Assembly: GCA_937996795.1 (NCBI GenBank)
Contig: CALKUH010000010.1
Span: 1-64,000, forward strand
Length of the DNA stretch: 64,000 bases
Source: an uncultured Verrucomicrobiota bacterium
GTDB taxonomy: Bacteria; Verrucomicrobiota; Kiritimatiellia; CAIVKH01
Direction of reading: 5' to 3'
The notes beneath the pieces were generated by a model, which did not search any database, was not told where the DNA came from, and saw only the letters and a list, made by a program, of their open reading frames with translations. A program made the position numbers and the translations under genes. Below, in pieces: positions 7,584 to 17,785 of the stretch. How positions within the stretch are numbered: the stretch's first letter is position 1; every line of letters begins with the position of its first letter.

Positions 7584-8309
7584 GTGAATCTGATGTCCGT
7601 CGGCCTTTGGTTCCCTTCGCCCGTCCGTTATGCGGAGGGCGTGCGCATCCAGGAGGCGCTGGTCGCCGCGCGCCAGGCGGATCGCATTCCGGACACCGTC
7701 CTGTTTCTCCAGCATGCGCCGGTCATCACCCTCGGCCGTCGCGGCCGCAAGAATTTCCTGCTCGCGCGGCCCGACCAGTTGGAGCGCGAGGGCGTCGATC
7801 TGGTGCAGTCCTCGCGCGGCGGCGACGTGACCTACCACGGGCCCGGCCAGCTCGTGATGTACCCGATCCTCAAACTCGGCACCGCCGAGGCCGACGCGCA
7901 CGGCTACCTGCACAACCTCGAGGAAATCGCGATCCGCACCGCGGCGGCCTTTGGCCTCACCGCACGCCGCCGGCCCGGCATGAATGGGGCGTGGACCGAC
8001 GCCGGCAAGATCGCCGCCATCGGCTTCCACCTCAAGCGATGGGTCAGCATGCACGGCATGAGCTTTAATGTGGACCTCGATCTGCGCGGCTTCTCCCTCA
8101 TCATCGGCTGCGGCCTGGTGGGCGAGAAGGTCTCCTCCCTCAAGGAGCAACTGGGCGACCGGTGCCCGTCGATCCTGATGGTGCGCGACGCGATGGCCAC
8201 CTGCTTTGCCGAGGTCTGCCAGCGCCCGCTGGAGATGTACACATTTGGACAGGATTGTCCGGAAGTGATTGCCGGGGAGGTCGCGGGGAGCGGCCATATT
8301 TCACCGTAA
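7584..8309 (+). CDS. lipB: Lipoyl(octanoyl) transferase LipB
   Basis: The 241-residue protein has the LipB signature RGGDVTYHGPGQ (residues 78-89), a conserved lysine in 'DAGKIAAIGFHLKRWVSMHG' (K142) and the catalytic cysteine in 'SLIIGCGLVGEKVSSL' (C176). It transfers octanoate from acyl carrier protein to lipoyl domains such as GcvH, the adjacent upstream gene. The stop TAA lies at the left edge of an AATTCGCG tandem repeat. Confidence 0.95.
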   Translation: MNLMSVGLWFPSPVRYAEGVRIQEALVAARQADRIPDTVLFLQHAPVITLGRRGRKNFLLARPDQLEREGVDLVQSSRGGDVTYHGPGQLVMYPILKLGTAEADAHGYLHNLEEIAIRTAAAFGLTARRRPGMNGAWTDAGKIAAIGFHLKRWVSMHGMSFNVDLDLRGFSLIIGCGLVGEKVSSLKEQLGDRCPSILMVRDAMATCFAEVCQRPLEMYTFGQDCPEVIAGEVAGSGHISP

Positions 8310-8338
8310 TTCGCGAGAATTCGCGTCAATTCGCGGTG
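8309..8338. repeat. Three tandem 10-base units, AATTCGCGNN
   Basis: Three consecutive 10-base copies of AATTCGCG plus two variable bases begin at the lipB stop. The array resembles, in inverted orientation, the stretch at 8726-8755 (21 of 30 positions). The two arrays flank the leuA leader. It is too short and too regular to be a CRISPR. Confidence 0.7.
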
Positions 8339-8408
8339 TTTCTCCTCTCGGCTGAGGTCGCCCGGAAGTTGGCAAGCGTTATGCTCTATCTCCTGATGGA
8401 GGTGGACA

Positions 8409-8486
8409 ATGAAAGTGCTCGCCGACTGGTTCGCGTCGTGGATTCCGCCCCTGCGCCGGATACGGATGCGGCGGATGCTCTCGTAA
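8409..8486 (+). CDS. Possible 25-residue small protein
   Basis: An ATG with a strong GGAGG ribosome binding site 6 bases upstream opens a 25-codon frame (MKVLADWFASWIPPLRRIRM, then five more residues). The N-terminal half is hydrophobic with two tryptophans and the C-terminal half is strongly basic, an amphipathic design. No family was recognised. It lies before the leuA promoter, so it is not part of that leader. The ribosome binding site is the only positive evidence. Confidence 0.3.
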   Translation: MKVLADWFASWIPPLRRIRMRRMLS

Positions 8487-8514
8487 GGGGGGACGGGCGC
8501 GCTGACCCCCGCGG

Positions 8515-8543
8515 TTGACGGCCCGGGGGCTCGGGCCTATATT
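8515..8543 (+). promoter_or_regulatory. Promoter of the leuA leader
   Basis: TTGACG (8515-8520) and TATATT (8538-8543) are separated by exactly 17 bases, close to the sigma-70 consensus. Transcription would start near 8550, at most two or three bases before the leader ATG at 8552, so the leader peptide would be read from a leaderless or nearly leaderless mRNA. Confidence 0.7.
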
Positions 8544-8551
8544 CTGCCCTC

Positions 8552-8656
8552 ATGAACGGACAACCCATGGCACGTGAAGCCATCGACGCGCAGGCCCCGC
8601 TGCGCGCGCTTCGACTTGCCCTGCTTGCCCTCGCGCTTCGCGCGGCGGTGGGTTGA
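8552..8656 (+). CDS. leuL: Leucine-rich leader peptide of leuA
   Basis: A 34-codon frame ends 110 bases before leuA. Seven of the 13 codons from 17 to 29 are leucine (LRALRLALLALAL), far above background, and the peptide ends RAAVG-stop. It lies between a strong promoter and a terminator hairpin, as in classic leu operon attenuators. An alternative start is the ATG at 8567, which keeps all leucine codons. The peptide itself probably has no function; its translation speed is the signal. Confidence 0.75.
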   Translation: MNGQPMAREAIDAQAPLRALRLALLALALRAAVG

Positions 8657-8725
8657 TCCTCCTCTTTGCCGGACCCCGGGCAACCGATGGAAGACCCACC
8701 GCCGAAAACGGTGGGTTTGCTTTTT
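8643..8725 (+). promoter_or_regulatory. Leucine attenuator with terminator and antiterminator
   Basis: The terminator is an 8-bp stem, ACCCACCG (8694-8701) with CGGTGGGT (8709-8716), followed by TTTGCTTTTT. The last leader codons at 8643-8653 are perfectly complementary over 11 bp to 8694-8704, which includes the terminator's 5' arm. If ribosomes stall at the leucine codons, 8643-8653 is free to pair and block the terminator. If they reach the stop codon at 8654-8656 they cover it, and the terminator forms. The structure therefore predicts leuA expression under leucine shortage. Confidence 0.8.
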
Positions 8726-8755
8726 AACCGCGGATGGACACCAATAGACACGAAT
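8726..8755. repeat. Dispersed-repeat unit after the attenuator
   Basis: AACCGCGGATGGACACCAAT and the following 10 bases read, on the reverse strand, as an ATTCGTG..ATTGGTG..ATCCGCGGTT array. It matches the 8309-8338 repeat at 21 of 30 positions in inverted orientation. This type of short-period word is common between genes in this window. Confidence 0.5.
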
Positions 8756-8766
8756 TTCGGAGCAAG

Positions 8767-10329
<1,563 letters not shown>

Positions 10330-10389
10330 AGCGCGGGAATGGACGCGGTCGCCGCCCGCGTCTACAGTGGCGGTCTGGCTTCTCAAAAA

Positions 10390-10432
10390 TTACAGACGTT
10401 GCAGGCCGGAAAAAAAGAAATTACAGACGTTG
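10390..10432. repeat. Copy A of a 43-base dispersed repeat (TTACAGACGTTG pair)
   Basis: Two TTACAGACGTTG words frame a GCAGGCC-poly(A) core. The 43 bases match 50666-50708 with only 2 differences. Here the repeat fills the gap between leuA and aroE, ending 8 bases before the aroE ATG. Unlike copy B it has no long flanking inverted repeat. Confidence 0.85.
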
Positions 10433-10440
10433 GAACTTCC

Positions 10441-11304
10441 ATGATCAAAATCTCCGGATACACCCGCCCGTTCGCCGTGCTCGGGCATCCCATTGGCCAC
10501 ACGCTTTCGCCGGTGATGCACAACGCCGCGTTCGAGTCGCTGGAGTGGGACGCGATCTATCTCGCGTTTGATGTGAAGCCGGACCACCTGATGACGGTGC
10601 TGGCGGGGATGCGGCACATGGGGTTCGGCGGGGTGAACCTGACGATTCCGCACAAGGAGGTCGGCTTCCGCGGACTCGAGCGCCTCGACCCGTCGGCGAA
10701 ACTGCTCGGCGCGGTGAACACGGTTGAGTTCGCGGAGTCGGGGCTGATCGGCCACAACACGGACGGCTACGGATTTCTCAAGGCGGTCGAGGAGGCGTTC
10801 GGCCGCGGGGTGAAGGGCGACTCGGTCTTCGTGCTGGGCAGCGGCGGCGCGGGGCGCGCGGTGGCGCTCATGGCGGCGCAGGCGGGCGCGAAGCGCGTGA
10901 CACTGTCGGACGTGGATGTGGCGCGCTGCCGCCGCGTGGCGGAGGAGATCATCAAGCAGTTCCATGCCGTGGATGTGCGGGTGGCGGATGGTTTTTCCGA
11001 GCAGGAGGTGTTTATCCGCGACGCGGACCTCGTGGTGCAGGCGACGCCGGTCGGTATGAAGGACGGCGACCAGAGCCTGCTGCCCAAGACGATGTTCCAC
11101 AAGGGCCAGCGCGCGTTTGACCTGATCTACCACAAGCCGGTGACGGTGTTCATGGAGGCGGCGAAGGCCGGCGGCGCGCAGGCGGTGAACGGGCTCGGCA
11201 TGCTGCTGCATCAGGGCGCGCGCGCGTTCCACATCTGGACGGGCGTGGAGCCGCCGGTGGACCACATGCGCAGCGCGCTGGAGCAGGCGGTGTATGGCTC
11301 ATGA
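10441..11304 (+). CDS. aroE: Shikimate dehydrogenase
   Basis: The 287-residue protein has the AroE substrate site 'GHPIGHTLSPVMHNAAF' (residues 15-31) and the catalytic lysine in 'NLTIPHKE'. It also has 'GAVNTVEF', 'GHNTDGYGF' and the nucleotide-binding 'VLGSGGAGRAVA'. It reduces 3-dehydroshikimate to shikimate with NADPH. The start is the MIKISGYTRPF methionine, directly after the dispersed repeat. The stop overlaps the next gene's start by 4 bases (ATGA), so translation is probably coupled. Confidence 0.95.
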   Translation: MIKISGYTRPFAVLGHPIGHTLSPVMHNAAFESLEWDAIYLAFDVKPDHLMTVLAGMRHMGFGGVNLTIPHKEVGFRGLERLDPSAKLLGAVNTVEFAESGLIGHNTDGYGFLKAVEEAFGRGVKGDSVFVLGSGGAGRAVALMAAQAGAKRVTLSDVDVARCRRVAEEIIKQFHAVDVRVADGFSEQEVFIRDADLVVQATPVGMKDGDQSLLPKTMFHKGQRAFDLIYHKPVTVFMEAAKAGGAQAVNGLGMLLHQGARAFHIWTGVEPPVDHMRSALEQAVYGS

Positions 11305-12116
11305 ATGAACCCGCGCTGATGCTGTATTTCACCGCGCTCGCCTTCCTGGGCGGCGCGTGCATCGGCAGTTTCCTGAATGTCTGCATCTACCGCATCCCGC
11401 TGGAGCAATCGATCGTCCACCCGCGCTCGCACTGCCCGTCGTGCAACACGCTGATCGTGTGGCGCGACAACATCCCGCTGTTGAGTTTCTTCCTGTTGCG
11501 CGGCCGCTGCCGCCATTGCGGGGCGCGCATTTCGGCGCGCTATCCGCTGGTGGAGCTGCTGACGGCGGTGCTGTTCCTGATGCTGTGGAACCGGTACGGC
11601 CTCGACCTGCGCACGCTGGTCTACATGGGGCTGACGGCGGCGCTGATCGTCGCGACGTTCGTGGATTTCGACCACATGATCATCCCGGACCGCATCTCGC
11701 TCGGCGGCATGCCGGCGGGGCTGCTGTTCAGCGCGCTGGTGCCGGCGCTGCACGGCGCGGACTCCGCGCGCGATGCGCTGATCGCGTCCGCCATCGGCAT
11801 CGTCGCGGGCTCCGGCTCGCTGTATCTCGTCGCTTGGCTGGGCCGGCTCGCGTTCAAGAAGGACGCGATGGGGCTGGGCGACGTGAAATTGCTCGGCGCG
11901 ATCGGCGCGTTCCTCGGCTGGCCCGGCGTGCTGTTCACCGTGCTGCTGTCGTCGCTGCTCGGCTCCGTCGTCGGCCTCGCGCTGATCCTCGGCGGCGGGC
12001 GCGGCTGGCAGACGCGCATCCCCTACGGCCCGTACCTCGCCGCCGCCGCCGTGATCTGGACCCTCGGCGGCAGCGCCTGGTGGCAGGCCTACGTCGAGTG
12101 GGTGCTGGGCCGCTGA
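11301..12116 (+). CDS. pilD: Prepilin peptidase / N-methyltransferase (type IV)
   Basis: The 271-residue polytopic membrane protein has the full-length prepilin peptidase layout. The cytoplasmic loop holds two CxxC zinc pairs (CPSC and CRHC, residues about 46-74). The two catalytic aspartates lie in 'VDFDHMIIPD' and 'GLGDVKLLGAIGAFLG'. It cleaves and methylates type IV pilins and type II secretion pseudopilins. No pilin genes are in the window. It overlaps aroE by ATGA, a pairing also common elsewhere. Confidence 0.93.
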   Translation: MNEPALMLYFTALAFLGGACIGSFLNVCIYRIPLEQSIVHPRSHCPSCNTLIVWRDNIPLLSFFLLRGRCRHCGARISARYPLVELLTAVLFLMLWNRYGLDLRTLVYMGLTAALIVATFVDFDHMIIPDRISLGGMPAGLLFSALVPALHGADSARDALIASAIGIVAGSGSLYLVAWLGRLAFKKDAMGLGDVKLLGAIGAFLGWPGVLFTVLLSSLLGSVVGLALILGGGRGWQTRIPYGPYLAAAAVIWTLGGSAWWQAYVEWVLGR

Positions 12117-12120
12117 GTTG

Positions 12121-12152
12121 TCCCCGTCGTCGTTCTCCTCCGCGTCCTCGAA
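12121..12152. repeat. TCCCCGTCGTCGT...CGTCCTCGAA dispersed repeat
   Basis: These 32 bases match 44169-44200 at 29 positions. A second, opposite-strand word of the same style (CGAGGACGACGACG) follows at about 12160-12173, making a weak hairpin between the convergent pilD and trmB genes. It could act as a terminator for either gene. Confidence 0.6.
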
Positions 12153-12174
12153 AACAGCACGAGGACGACGACGA

Positions 12175-12771
12175 TTACGGTTTTTTCCGCAACGAAATCC
12201 GGCCGATGGATTTCTTGCCTTCGTACCACAGCTCGAAATCCGTGCGTTCGTCGGGGGTCGGCTGAAAGGGCGGGATTTCCTCGAAGCGCGGGTCGGCGCG
12301 CAGGATCTCGCAGATCGCGGCGAAATATTCCGCGTGGTCGGTGGCGACGTGGACGCAGCCGCCGGGGATGAGCGTGCGGTGCACGGCGTCCACGAAGCGC
12401 GGGTTGAAGAGGCGGTTCTCGTGGTGGCGCTTCTTGGGCCACGGATCGGGGAAGAGGATGTAGTAGGTCTGGATCGCGTCCGGCGGCATGAGGAACGCGA
12501 CCGAATAGTAGCCCTCGACGCGCAGCAGGCGGATGTTGGCGCGGCCGAGGCGGCGCGCCTTGTTGTCGATCTTGCGGATCCGCCGCAGCATGCGGTCGAT
12601 GCCGAGGAAATTGACGCCGGGATGCGTGCGCGCCCGCTCCAGTAGGAACCGTCCCTTGCCGCAGCCGAGATCCACCTCGATGGGCTGCAGTTTCGCGAAC
12701 AACTCCGCCAGCGGCAACGGGTTGAGCCAGTCCTGCGGGACAACGCGGACGCTGTCGATCTGGGGCTGCAT
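12175..12771 (-). CDS. trmB: tRNA (guanine-N7-)-methyltransferase TrmB
   Basis: The 198-residue protein is a Rossmann methyltransferase with the SAM loop 'VDLGCGKGRFLLERA' (residues about 33-47) and the family motifs 'FPDPWPKKRHHENRLFNPRFVD' and 'TDHAEYF'. It places m7G46 in tRNA. It is convergent with pilD. An ATCCGAAAT-type repeat lies immediately upstream of its start. Confidence 0.95.
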   Translation of the reverse strand: MQPQIDSVRVVPQDWLNPLPLAELFAKLQPIEVDLGCGKGRFLLERARTHPGVNFLGIDRMLRRIRKIDNKARRLGRANIRLLRVEGYYSVAFLMPPDAIQTYYILFPDPWPKKRHHENRLFNPRFVDAVHRTLIPGGCVHVATDHAEYFAAICEILRADPRFEEIPPFQPTPDERTDFELWYEGKKSIGRISLRKKP

Positions 12772-12785
12772 AAACGGCGAGCATA

Positions 12786-12816
12786 AATCCGAATTCCAAA
12801 ATCCGAAATCCGAAAT
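12786..12816. repeat. AATCCGAAAT-type short-period repeat
   Basis: Four imperfect copies of an 8- to 10-base word (AATCCGAATT, AAAATCCGAA, ATCCGAAATT) lie in the divergent gap between trmB and pyrG. They are of the same short-period intergenic type as the other repeats in this window. Confidence 0.6.
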
Positions 12817-12837
12817 TGGCGCCGGGCAAAAATAGTC

Positions 12838-12865
12838 TTGGTTCCCGGCGGACGGCGGATATTCT
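12838..12865 (+). promoter_or_regulatory. Candidate pyrG promoter
   Basis: TTGGTT (12838-12843) and TATTCT (12860-12865) are spaced by 16 bases. Transcription would start about 30 bases before the pyrG start. A GGGGCTCAGCCCC hairpin follows just before the ATG. Confidence 0.35.
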
Positions 12866-12904
12866 CGCTCAAACTTTGCGGGGGCTCAGCCCCGGATGGC
12901 ACCC

Positions 12905-14548
12905 ATGACCAAATACATTTTCGTGACCGGCGGCGTTGTTTCGTCCCTGGGCAAAGGCATCACCGCGGCGTCGCTCGGGCGCCTCCTGATCGATCGCGGG
13001 CTGAACGTGCGGATGCTGAAGATGGACCCGTACCTCAACGTGGACCCGGGCACGATGAGCCCGTACCAGCACGGCGAGGTGTATGTGACGGACGACGGGT
13101 CGGAGACGGACCTCGACCTCGGCCACTACGAGCGGTTCACGGGCCAGCCGACGACGCGCAAATCGAATTTCACCGCGGGCCGGATCTATTGGGAAGTGCT
13201 GCGCAAGGAGCGCAAGGGCGAGTACCTCGGCCACACGATCCAGATGATCCCGCACATCACCGACGAGATCAAAACGCACATCCGCGCGCTGGCGGAGCCG
13301 AACGTGGACATCGTCGTCGCGGAAATCGGCGGCACGGTGGGCGACATCGAGGGCCTGACGTTCCTGGAGGCGATCCGCCAGATCGGCCTCGAGGTCGGGC
13401 GCGACAACGTGATGTACATCCACATGAGCTACGTGCCGTACATCAAGGCGGCGGGCGAGGTGAAGACGAAGCCGAGCCAGCAGAGCGTCGCGAAGCTGCG
13501 CGAGATCGGCATCGCGCCGGACGCGCTGATCTGCCGTTCGGAGGTGGCGTTGACGGATGATGTGCGCCGGAAGCTGTCGCTGTTCTGCAACGTGCCGCTG
13601 CACGCGGTGATCGAGGAGCAGGACGTAAAGCACTCGATTTACGAGGTCCCGCTGATGCTGGCGGAGCAGGGGCTCGACGAGATCATCATGGTGCACTTCC
13701 GCCTCGCGCGGCCGCCGGCGAAGATGACGCCGTGGAAGAAGTTCATCGAGGCGATCGTCCACCCGAAGGGCACGGTGAAGATCGGCGTGGTCGGGAAGTA
13801 CTCCGAGTTGCAGGACGCCTACAAGTCGCTGTACGAGGCGATCCACCACGGCGGCATCGCGCACCATCACCATGTGCAGATTGAAAAGATCGCGGCGGAG
13901 GAGATCGAGTCCGGCGCGGCGCGCGACGCGCTGCGGGCCGTGCATGGCATCCTCGTGCCGGGCGGCTTCGGCAAGCGCGGCATCGAGGGCAAGATCAAGG
14001 CCATCGAATTTGCGCGCGAGCACGACGTGCCGTTCTTTGGCATCTGTCTCGGCCTGCAGTGTGCGGTGATCGAATTCGCGCGGAACGTCGCGGGTTTGAA
14101 GGGCGCGCATTCGACCGAAATCGAGGAGAAGACGCCGCATCCGGTGGTTTGCCTCATGGAGGAGCAGGAGAAGGTGGTGGACCTCGGCGCGACGATGCGC
14201 CTCGGCGCGTGGCCCTGCCAGGTGAAGGCGGGGTCGGTCGCGCACCGGGCCTACGGATCGGACCAGATCAGCGAGCGCCACCGCCACCGCTATGAGGTGA
14301 ACAACGCGTACCGCGCGCAGCTGGAGGAGAAGGGGCTCGTGCTGTCCGGCCTGTCGCCGGACGGGCATTTGGTTGAGATGGTGGAGCTGCCGGACCATCC
14401 GTGGTTTGTCGGCGTGCAGTTCCATCCGGAACTCAAGTCGCAGCCGCTCGTCCCGCATCCGCTGTTCAAGGCGTTTATCGGCGCCGCGGTCGCCTACAAG
14501 CAGCAGCATGCACCGGCCCGGAAGACCCACGCGGGCGTGAGCGCATAA
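12905..14548 (+). CDS. pyrG: CTP synthase
   Basis: The 547-residue protein makes CTP from UTP, ATP and glutamine. The synthetase domain opens with MTKYIFVTGGVVSSLGKG, the classical start, and contains 'KMDPYLNVDPGTMSPYQHGEV' and 'GGTVGDIE'. The C-terminal class I glutaminase domain has the Cys nucleophile in 'FFGICLGLQ' and the His-Glu pair in 'VQFHPELKSQP'. An in-frame ATG three codons upstream is possible, but neither start has a clear ribosome binding site. The gene stands alone, followed 53 bases later by a zinc-ribbon protein. Confidence 0.96.
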   Translation: MTKYIFVTGGVVSSLGKGITAASLGRLLIDRGLNVRMLKMDPYLNVDPGTMSPYQHGEVYVTDDGSETDLDLGHYERFTGQPTTRKSNFTAGRIYWEVLRKERKGEYLGHTIQMIPHITDEIKTHIRALAEPNVDIVVAEIGGTVGDIEGLTFLEAIRQIGLEVGRDNVMYIHMSYVPYIKAAGEVKTKPSQQSVAKLREIGIAPDALICRSEVALTDDVRRKLSLFCNVPLHAVIEEQDVKHSIYEVPLMLAEQGLDEIIMVHFRLARPPAKMTPWKKFIEAIVHPKGTVKIGVVGKYSELQDAYKSLYEAIHHGGIAHHHHVQIEKIAAEEIESGAARDALRAVHGILVPGGFGKRGIEGKIKAIEFAREHDVPFFGICLGLQCAVIEFARNVAGLKGAHSTEIEEKTPHPVVCLMEEQEKVVDLGATMRLGAWPCQVKAGSVAHRAYGSDQISERHRHRYEVNNAYRAQLEEKGLVLSGLSPDGHLVEMVELPDHPWFVGVQFHPELKSQPLVPHPLFKAFIGAAVAYKQQHAPARKTHAGVSA

Positions 14549-14601
14549 GCTGGACGGTTTCGCCGCGCGCGCTATACTCCGGACCATCGGGAGGGAAACG
14601 T

Positions 14602-15240
14602 ATGAGCAGCCAAGCCAATTCCTGCGTTGCCGCGGTGATTTCGCCCCAACCCGGCGTGGCGGAGTCCTTTCTGGCTTCGCTCGCGGGCGAGGGGGCGCGC
14701 AATGCGAAGATCAACCTGAACGGCATCGCGGATGTTCTGGTGGAGATGCCGCCGGTGGAACCGCTGGATGCGCTGGTTGAACGCGTCAAGAGCGCGGATT
14801 TCACCATCTTGCTGCTTCGGTACGTCGACGAGGAGACGCTGGAAGTCGCGCGCGCGTGGATGCGCGCGCTGCCGCCCTCCGCGCAGGGGACCGTGCACCT
14901 GTCCATCGCCCGCCAGGTCGGCGAGGCGGAATTCAAGATGAGCTGCCCCAAGTGCGGGCAGAAGCTGATGATCAAGGACGCGCTGGCCTTCCGCCGCACC
15001 CAGTGCCCGCGCTGCAAGCACCCGTTCACGATTCCCGGCCAGACCGACCTGGTGCGCCAGGAGTTCCTCGTGTCGCCGAACCACAAGATCAGCAACGCGG
15101 ACCTGGGCGACCAGGTTTCCTGCGCGACCGTGCTCGCCAACGCCTACCGTCAGTCCGGCGGGCGCCGGGTGGATGAGAAGAGCCAGACCATGCGCCTCGA
15201 CGAGCTGCTGCTGGACCAGGATGAAGGGTCGAATTTGTAG
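14602..15240 (+). CDS. Zinc-ribbon protein of unknown function
   Basis: The 212-residue protein has a well-marked start (GGGAGGGAAACGT before ATG). Residues about 1-105 look like an alpha/beta domain ending in a conserved-looking 'GTVHLSIARQVGEAEFKM'. A treble-clef style zinc ribbon follows with CPKCGQK and CPRCKHPF (residues about 114-140), like MJ0042 or FYDLN-type ribbons. The ribbon suggests metal-dependent binding to nucleic acid or protein. No named family was recognised. It sits between pyrG and carA in the same direction. Confidence 0.65.
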   Translation: MSSQANSCVAAVISPQPGVAESFLASLAGEGARNAKINLNGIADVLVEMPPVEPLDALVERVKSADFTILLLRYVDEETLEVARAWMRALPPSAQGTVHLSIARQVGEAEFKMSCPKCGQKLMIKDALAFRRTQCPRCKHPFTIPGQTDLVRQEFLVSPNHKISNADLGDQVSCATVLANAYRQSGGRRVDEKSQTMRLDELLLDQDEGSNL

Positions 15241-15362
15241 GAGGGGACGGGCAACGGGTAGCGGGGAGCGAGTCGCGCGTGGGGACTCCCCGTGCGCAAA
15301 CGTCCGGACGCGCTGAACGTCCTTGCAATCCGATTTCGCATCCGCTTTTCTCTGCCCCCGAC

Positions 15363-16445
<1,083 letters not shown>

Positions 16446-16502
16446 CCGGATTTTTCGGGCGCTGCTTGCAATAAACCGGACCCCGGCGTCGTTCTCCGCA
16501 TC

Positions 16503-17759
16503 ATGAGAAGCGCCATCCTCGGGATGCTGCTGGCTGTTTCTGTTCTGGACGCCCTGGCCCAGACCTCCGTGCCGATCCACGTCACGATCGTGATGCACAG
16601 CGAGCAGACCGCGGCGTACCAGAACAACCCGGTGCTGTTCGAAACCAGCCGGACCAACCTCTATCGGTTTGCCACGCTGTTGGCCCAGCGCGGGGTGATG
16701 TTTAATTTCCAGAGCGATTGGACCTTCCTTGCGGCGGTCACGAACTTCGACGCCGCCGGGCGTGTGGAAACCGGCGGGACGAACATCATCGCGTGGATGG
16801 AGCGCGACCTCGGATTCGAGATCGACCCGCACAATCACATCAACCAGTCGATCTACACCTACGCCGATGTCGCCGCGCTCATCGCGGCCTGCGGCGCCAC
16901 GCCGACGCCGGTGGCGGGCGGGTTCATTGCGTGGCCGCCGGCGAGCAATGAGTTGCATGTGTTCCAAGGCACGCTGACCGGCGCCGTGCACACGGCCGTC
17001 ACCTGGCGCGCCGGCACGCTCTGGGGCGGGGCGAGCCACGGCCATCGCAACGAGACGAACCTCTGGTTTTCCGGCGTCTACAGCCCCCGCGACGGTACGA
17101 ACTGGTGGCAGCACCAGGACGGCAACCTGCCGCTGGTCGGCGGCTACGGCGGGCGCGAGGTGGCGTGGACGAACCTCGCCCGCCTGCTCGCGATGCGCAC
17201 CGCAGGCCAGCTGTGCACCGGCACGCTCTACAGCTGCAACATCATGGTCAATATGAGCGAATTGAATGCGCCCTTTATCCTCGCGTTCGATGCCCAGCTT
17301 CGCAGCTACACGAACGAACCGAATCTCCGGTGGGTCGGCATCAACCAGCTGACGAACCTCTGGGCGGCGGAGTATGCGCAGCGCGCGGCCTACCTGCCGT
17401 GGAGCCCGACCAACGACCTCGATGCGGACGGGCTGGTGGATGGCTGGGAACTGACCAATTTCTGCGGGATTGCCGCATCCGACGGGTCGCTGGATTTCGA
17501 CGCCGACGGACAGATCGACGCCGACGAATACGGCGCGGGCACCAGCCCGACGAATGACGCGGACTTCTTCGCCCTCGTCGACGGATACGAACGCGTCATC
17601 ACCTGGCGCACCGTCCCCGGCCGGACGTACATCGTGGAGGCCGACGCAGGCGCCGGCTGGACGCCGGTCCACACCGCCACCGCCGTCGGCGTCTGGCGCT
17701 CGTGGACCAACCCGCTCCCCGCCACCCACATCTGGCACCGCGTCCGGGTCCAGCCCTGA
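16503..17759 (+). CDS. Secreted protein, deacetylase-like barrel plus acidic Ca-binding tail
   Basis: The 418-residue protein has a signal peptide (MRSAILGMLLAVSVLDALA, cut before QTS). Residues about 24-110 ('IHVTIVMHSEQ', 'FATLLAQRGVMFNFQSDW', 'LGFEIDPHNHINQ') resemble NodB/polysaccharide-deacetylase-like barrels, with a His-x-His in 'DPHNH' as possible metal ligands. Residues about 302-350 hold two acidic repeats, 'NDLDADGLVDGWELTNF' and 'DFDADGQIDADEYGAGTSPT', like thrombospondin type 3 or dockerin calcium loops. The last 65 residues resemble the domain that follows such repeats in planctomycete and verrucomicrobial exoproteins. The enzymatic assignment is tentative. Confidence 0.65.
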   Translation: MRSAILGMLLAVSVLDALAQTSVPIHVTIVMHSEQTAAYQNNPVLFETSRTNLYRFATLLAQRGVMFNFQSDWTFLAAVTNFDAAGRVETGGTNIIAWMERDLGFEIDPHNHINQSIYTYADVAALIAACGATPTPVAGGFIAWPPASNELHVFQGTLTGAVHTAVTWRAGTLWGGASHGHRNETNLWFSGVYSPRDGTNWWQHQDGNLPLVGGYGGREVAWTNLARLLAMRTAGQLCTGTLYSCNIMVNMSELNAPFILAFDAQLRSYTNEPNLRWVGINQLTNLWAAEYAQRAAYLPWSPTNDLDADGLVDGWELTNFCGIAASDGSLDFDADGQIDADEYGAGTSPTNDADFFALVDGYERVITWRTVPGRTYIVEADAGAGWTPVHTATAVGVWRSWTNPLPATHIWHRVRVQP

Positions 17760-17785
17760 CGTTCGGACTTAATTCGCGCGGGGGA

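Noticed and set aside
8309..8338. CRISPR-like tandem repeat
   Set aside because: The unit is only 10 bases with no spacers, and no cas genes are present. I see no CRISPR array in the window.
8544..8766. T-box leader upstream of leuA
   Set aside because: There is no T-box sequence or specifier-loop layout, while the leucine-rich leader and alternative stems explain the region.
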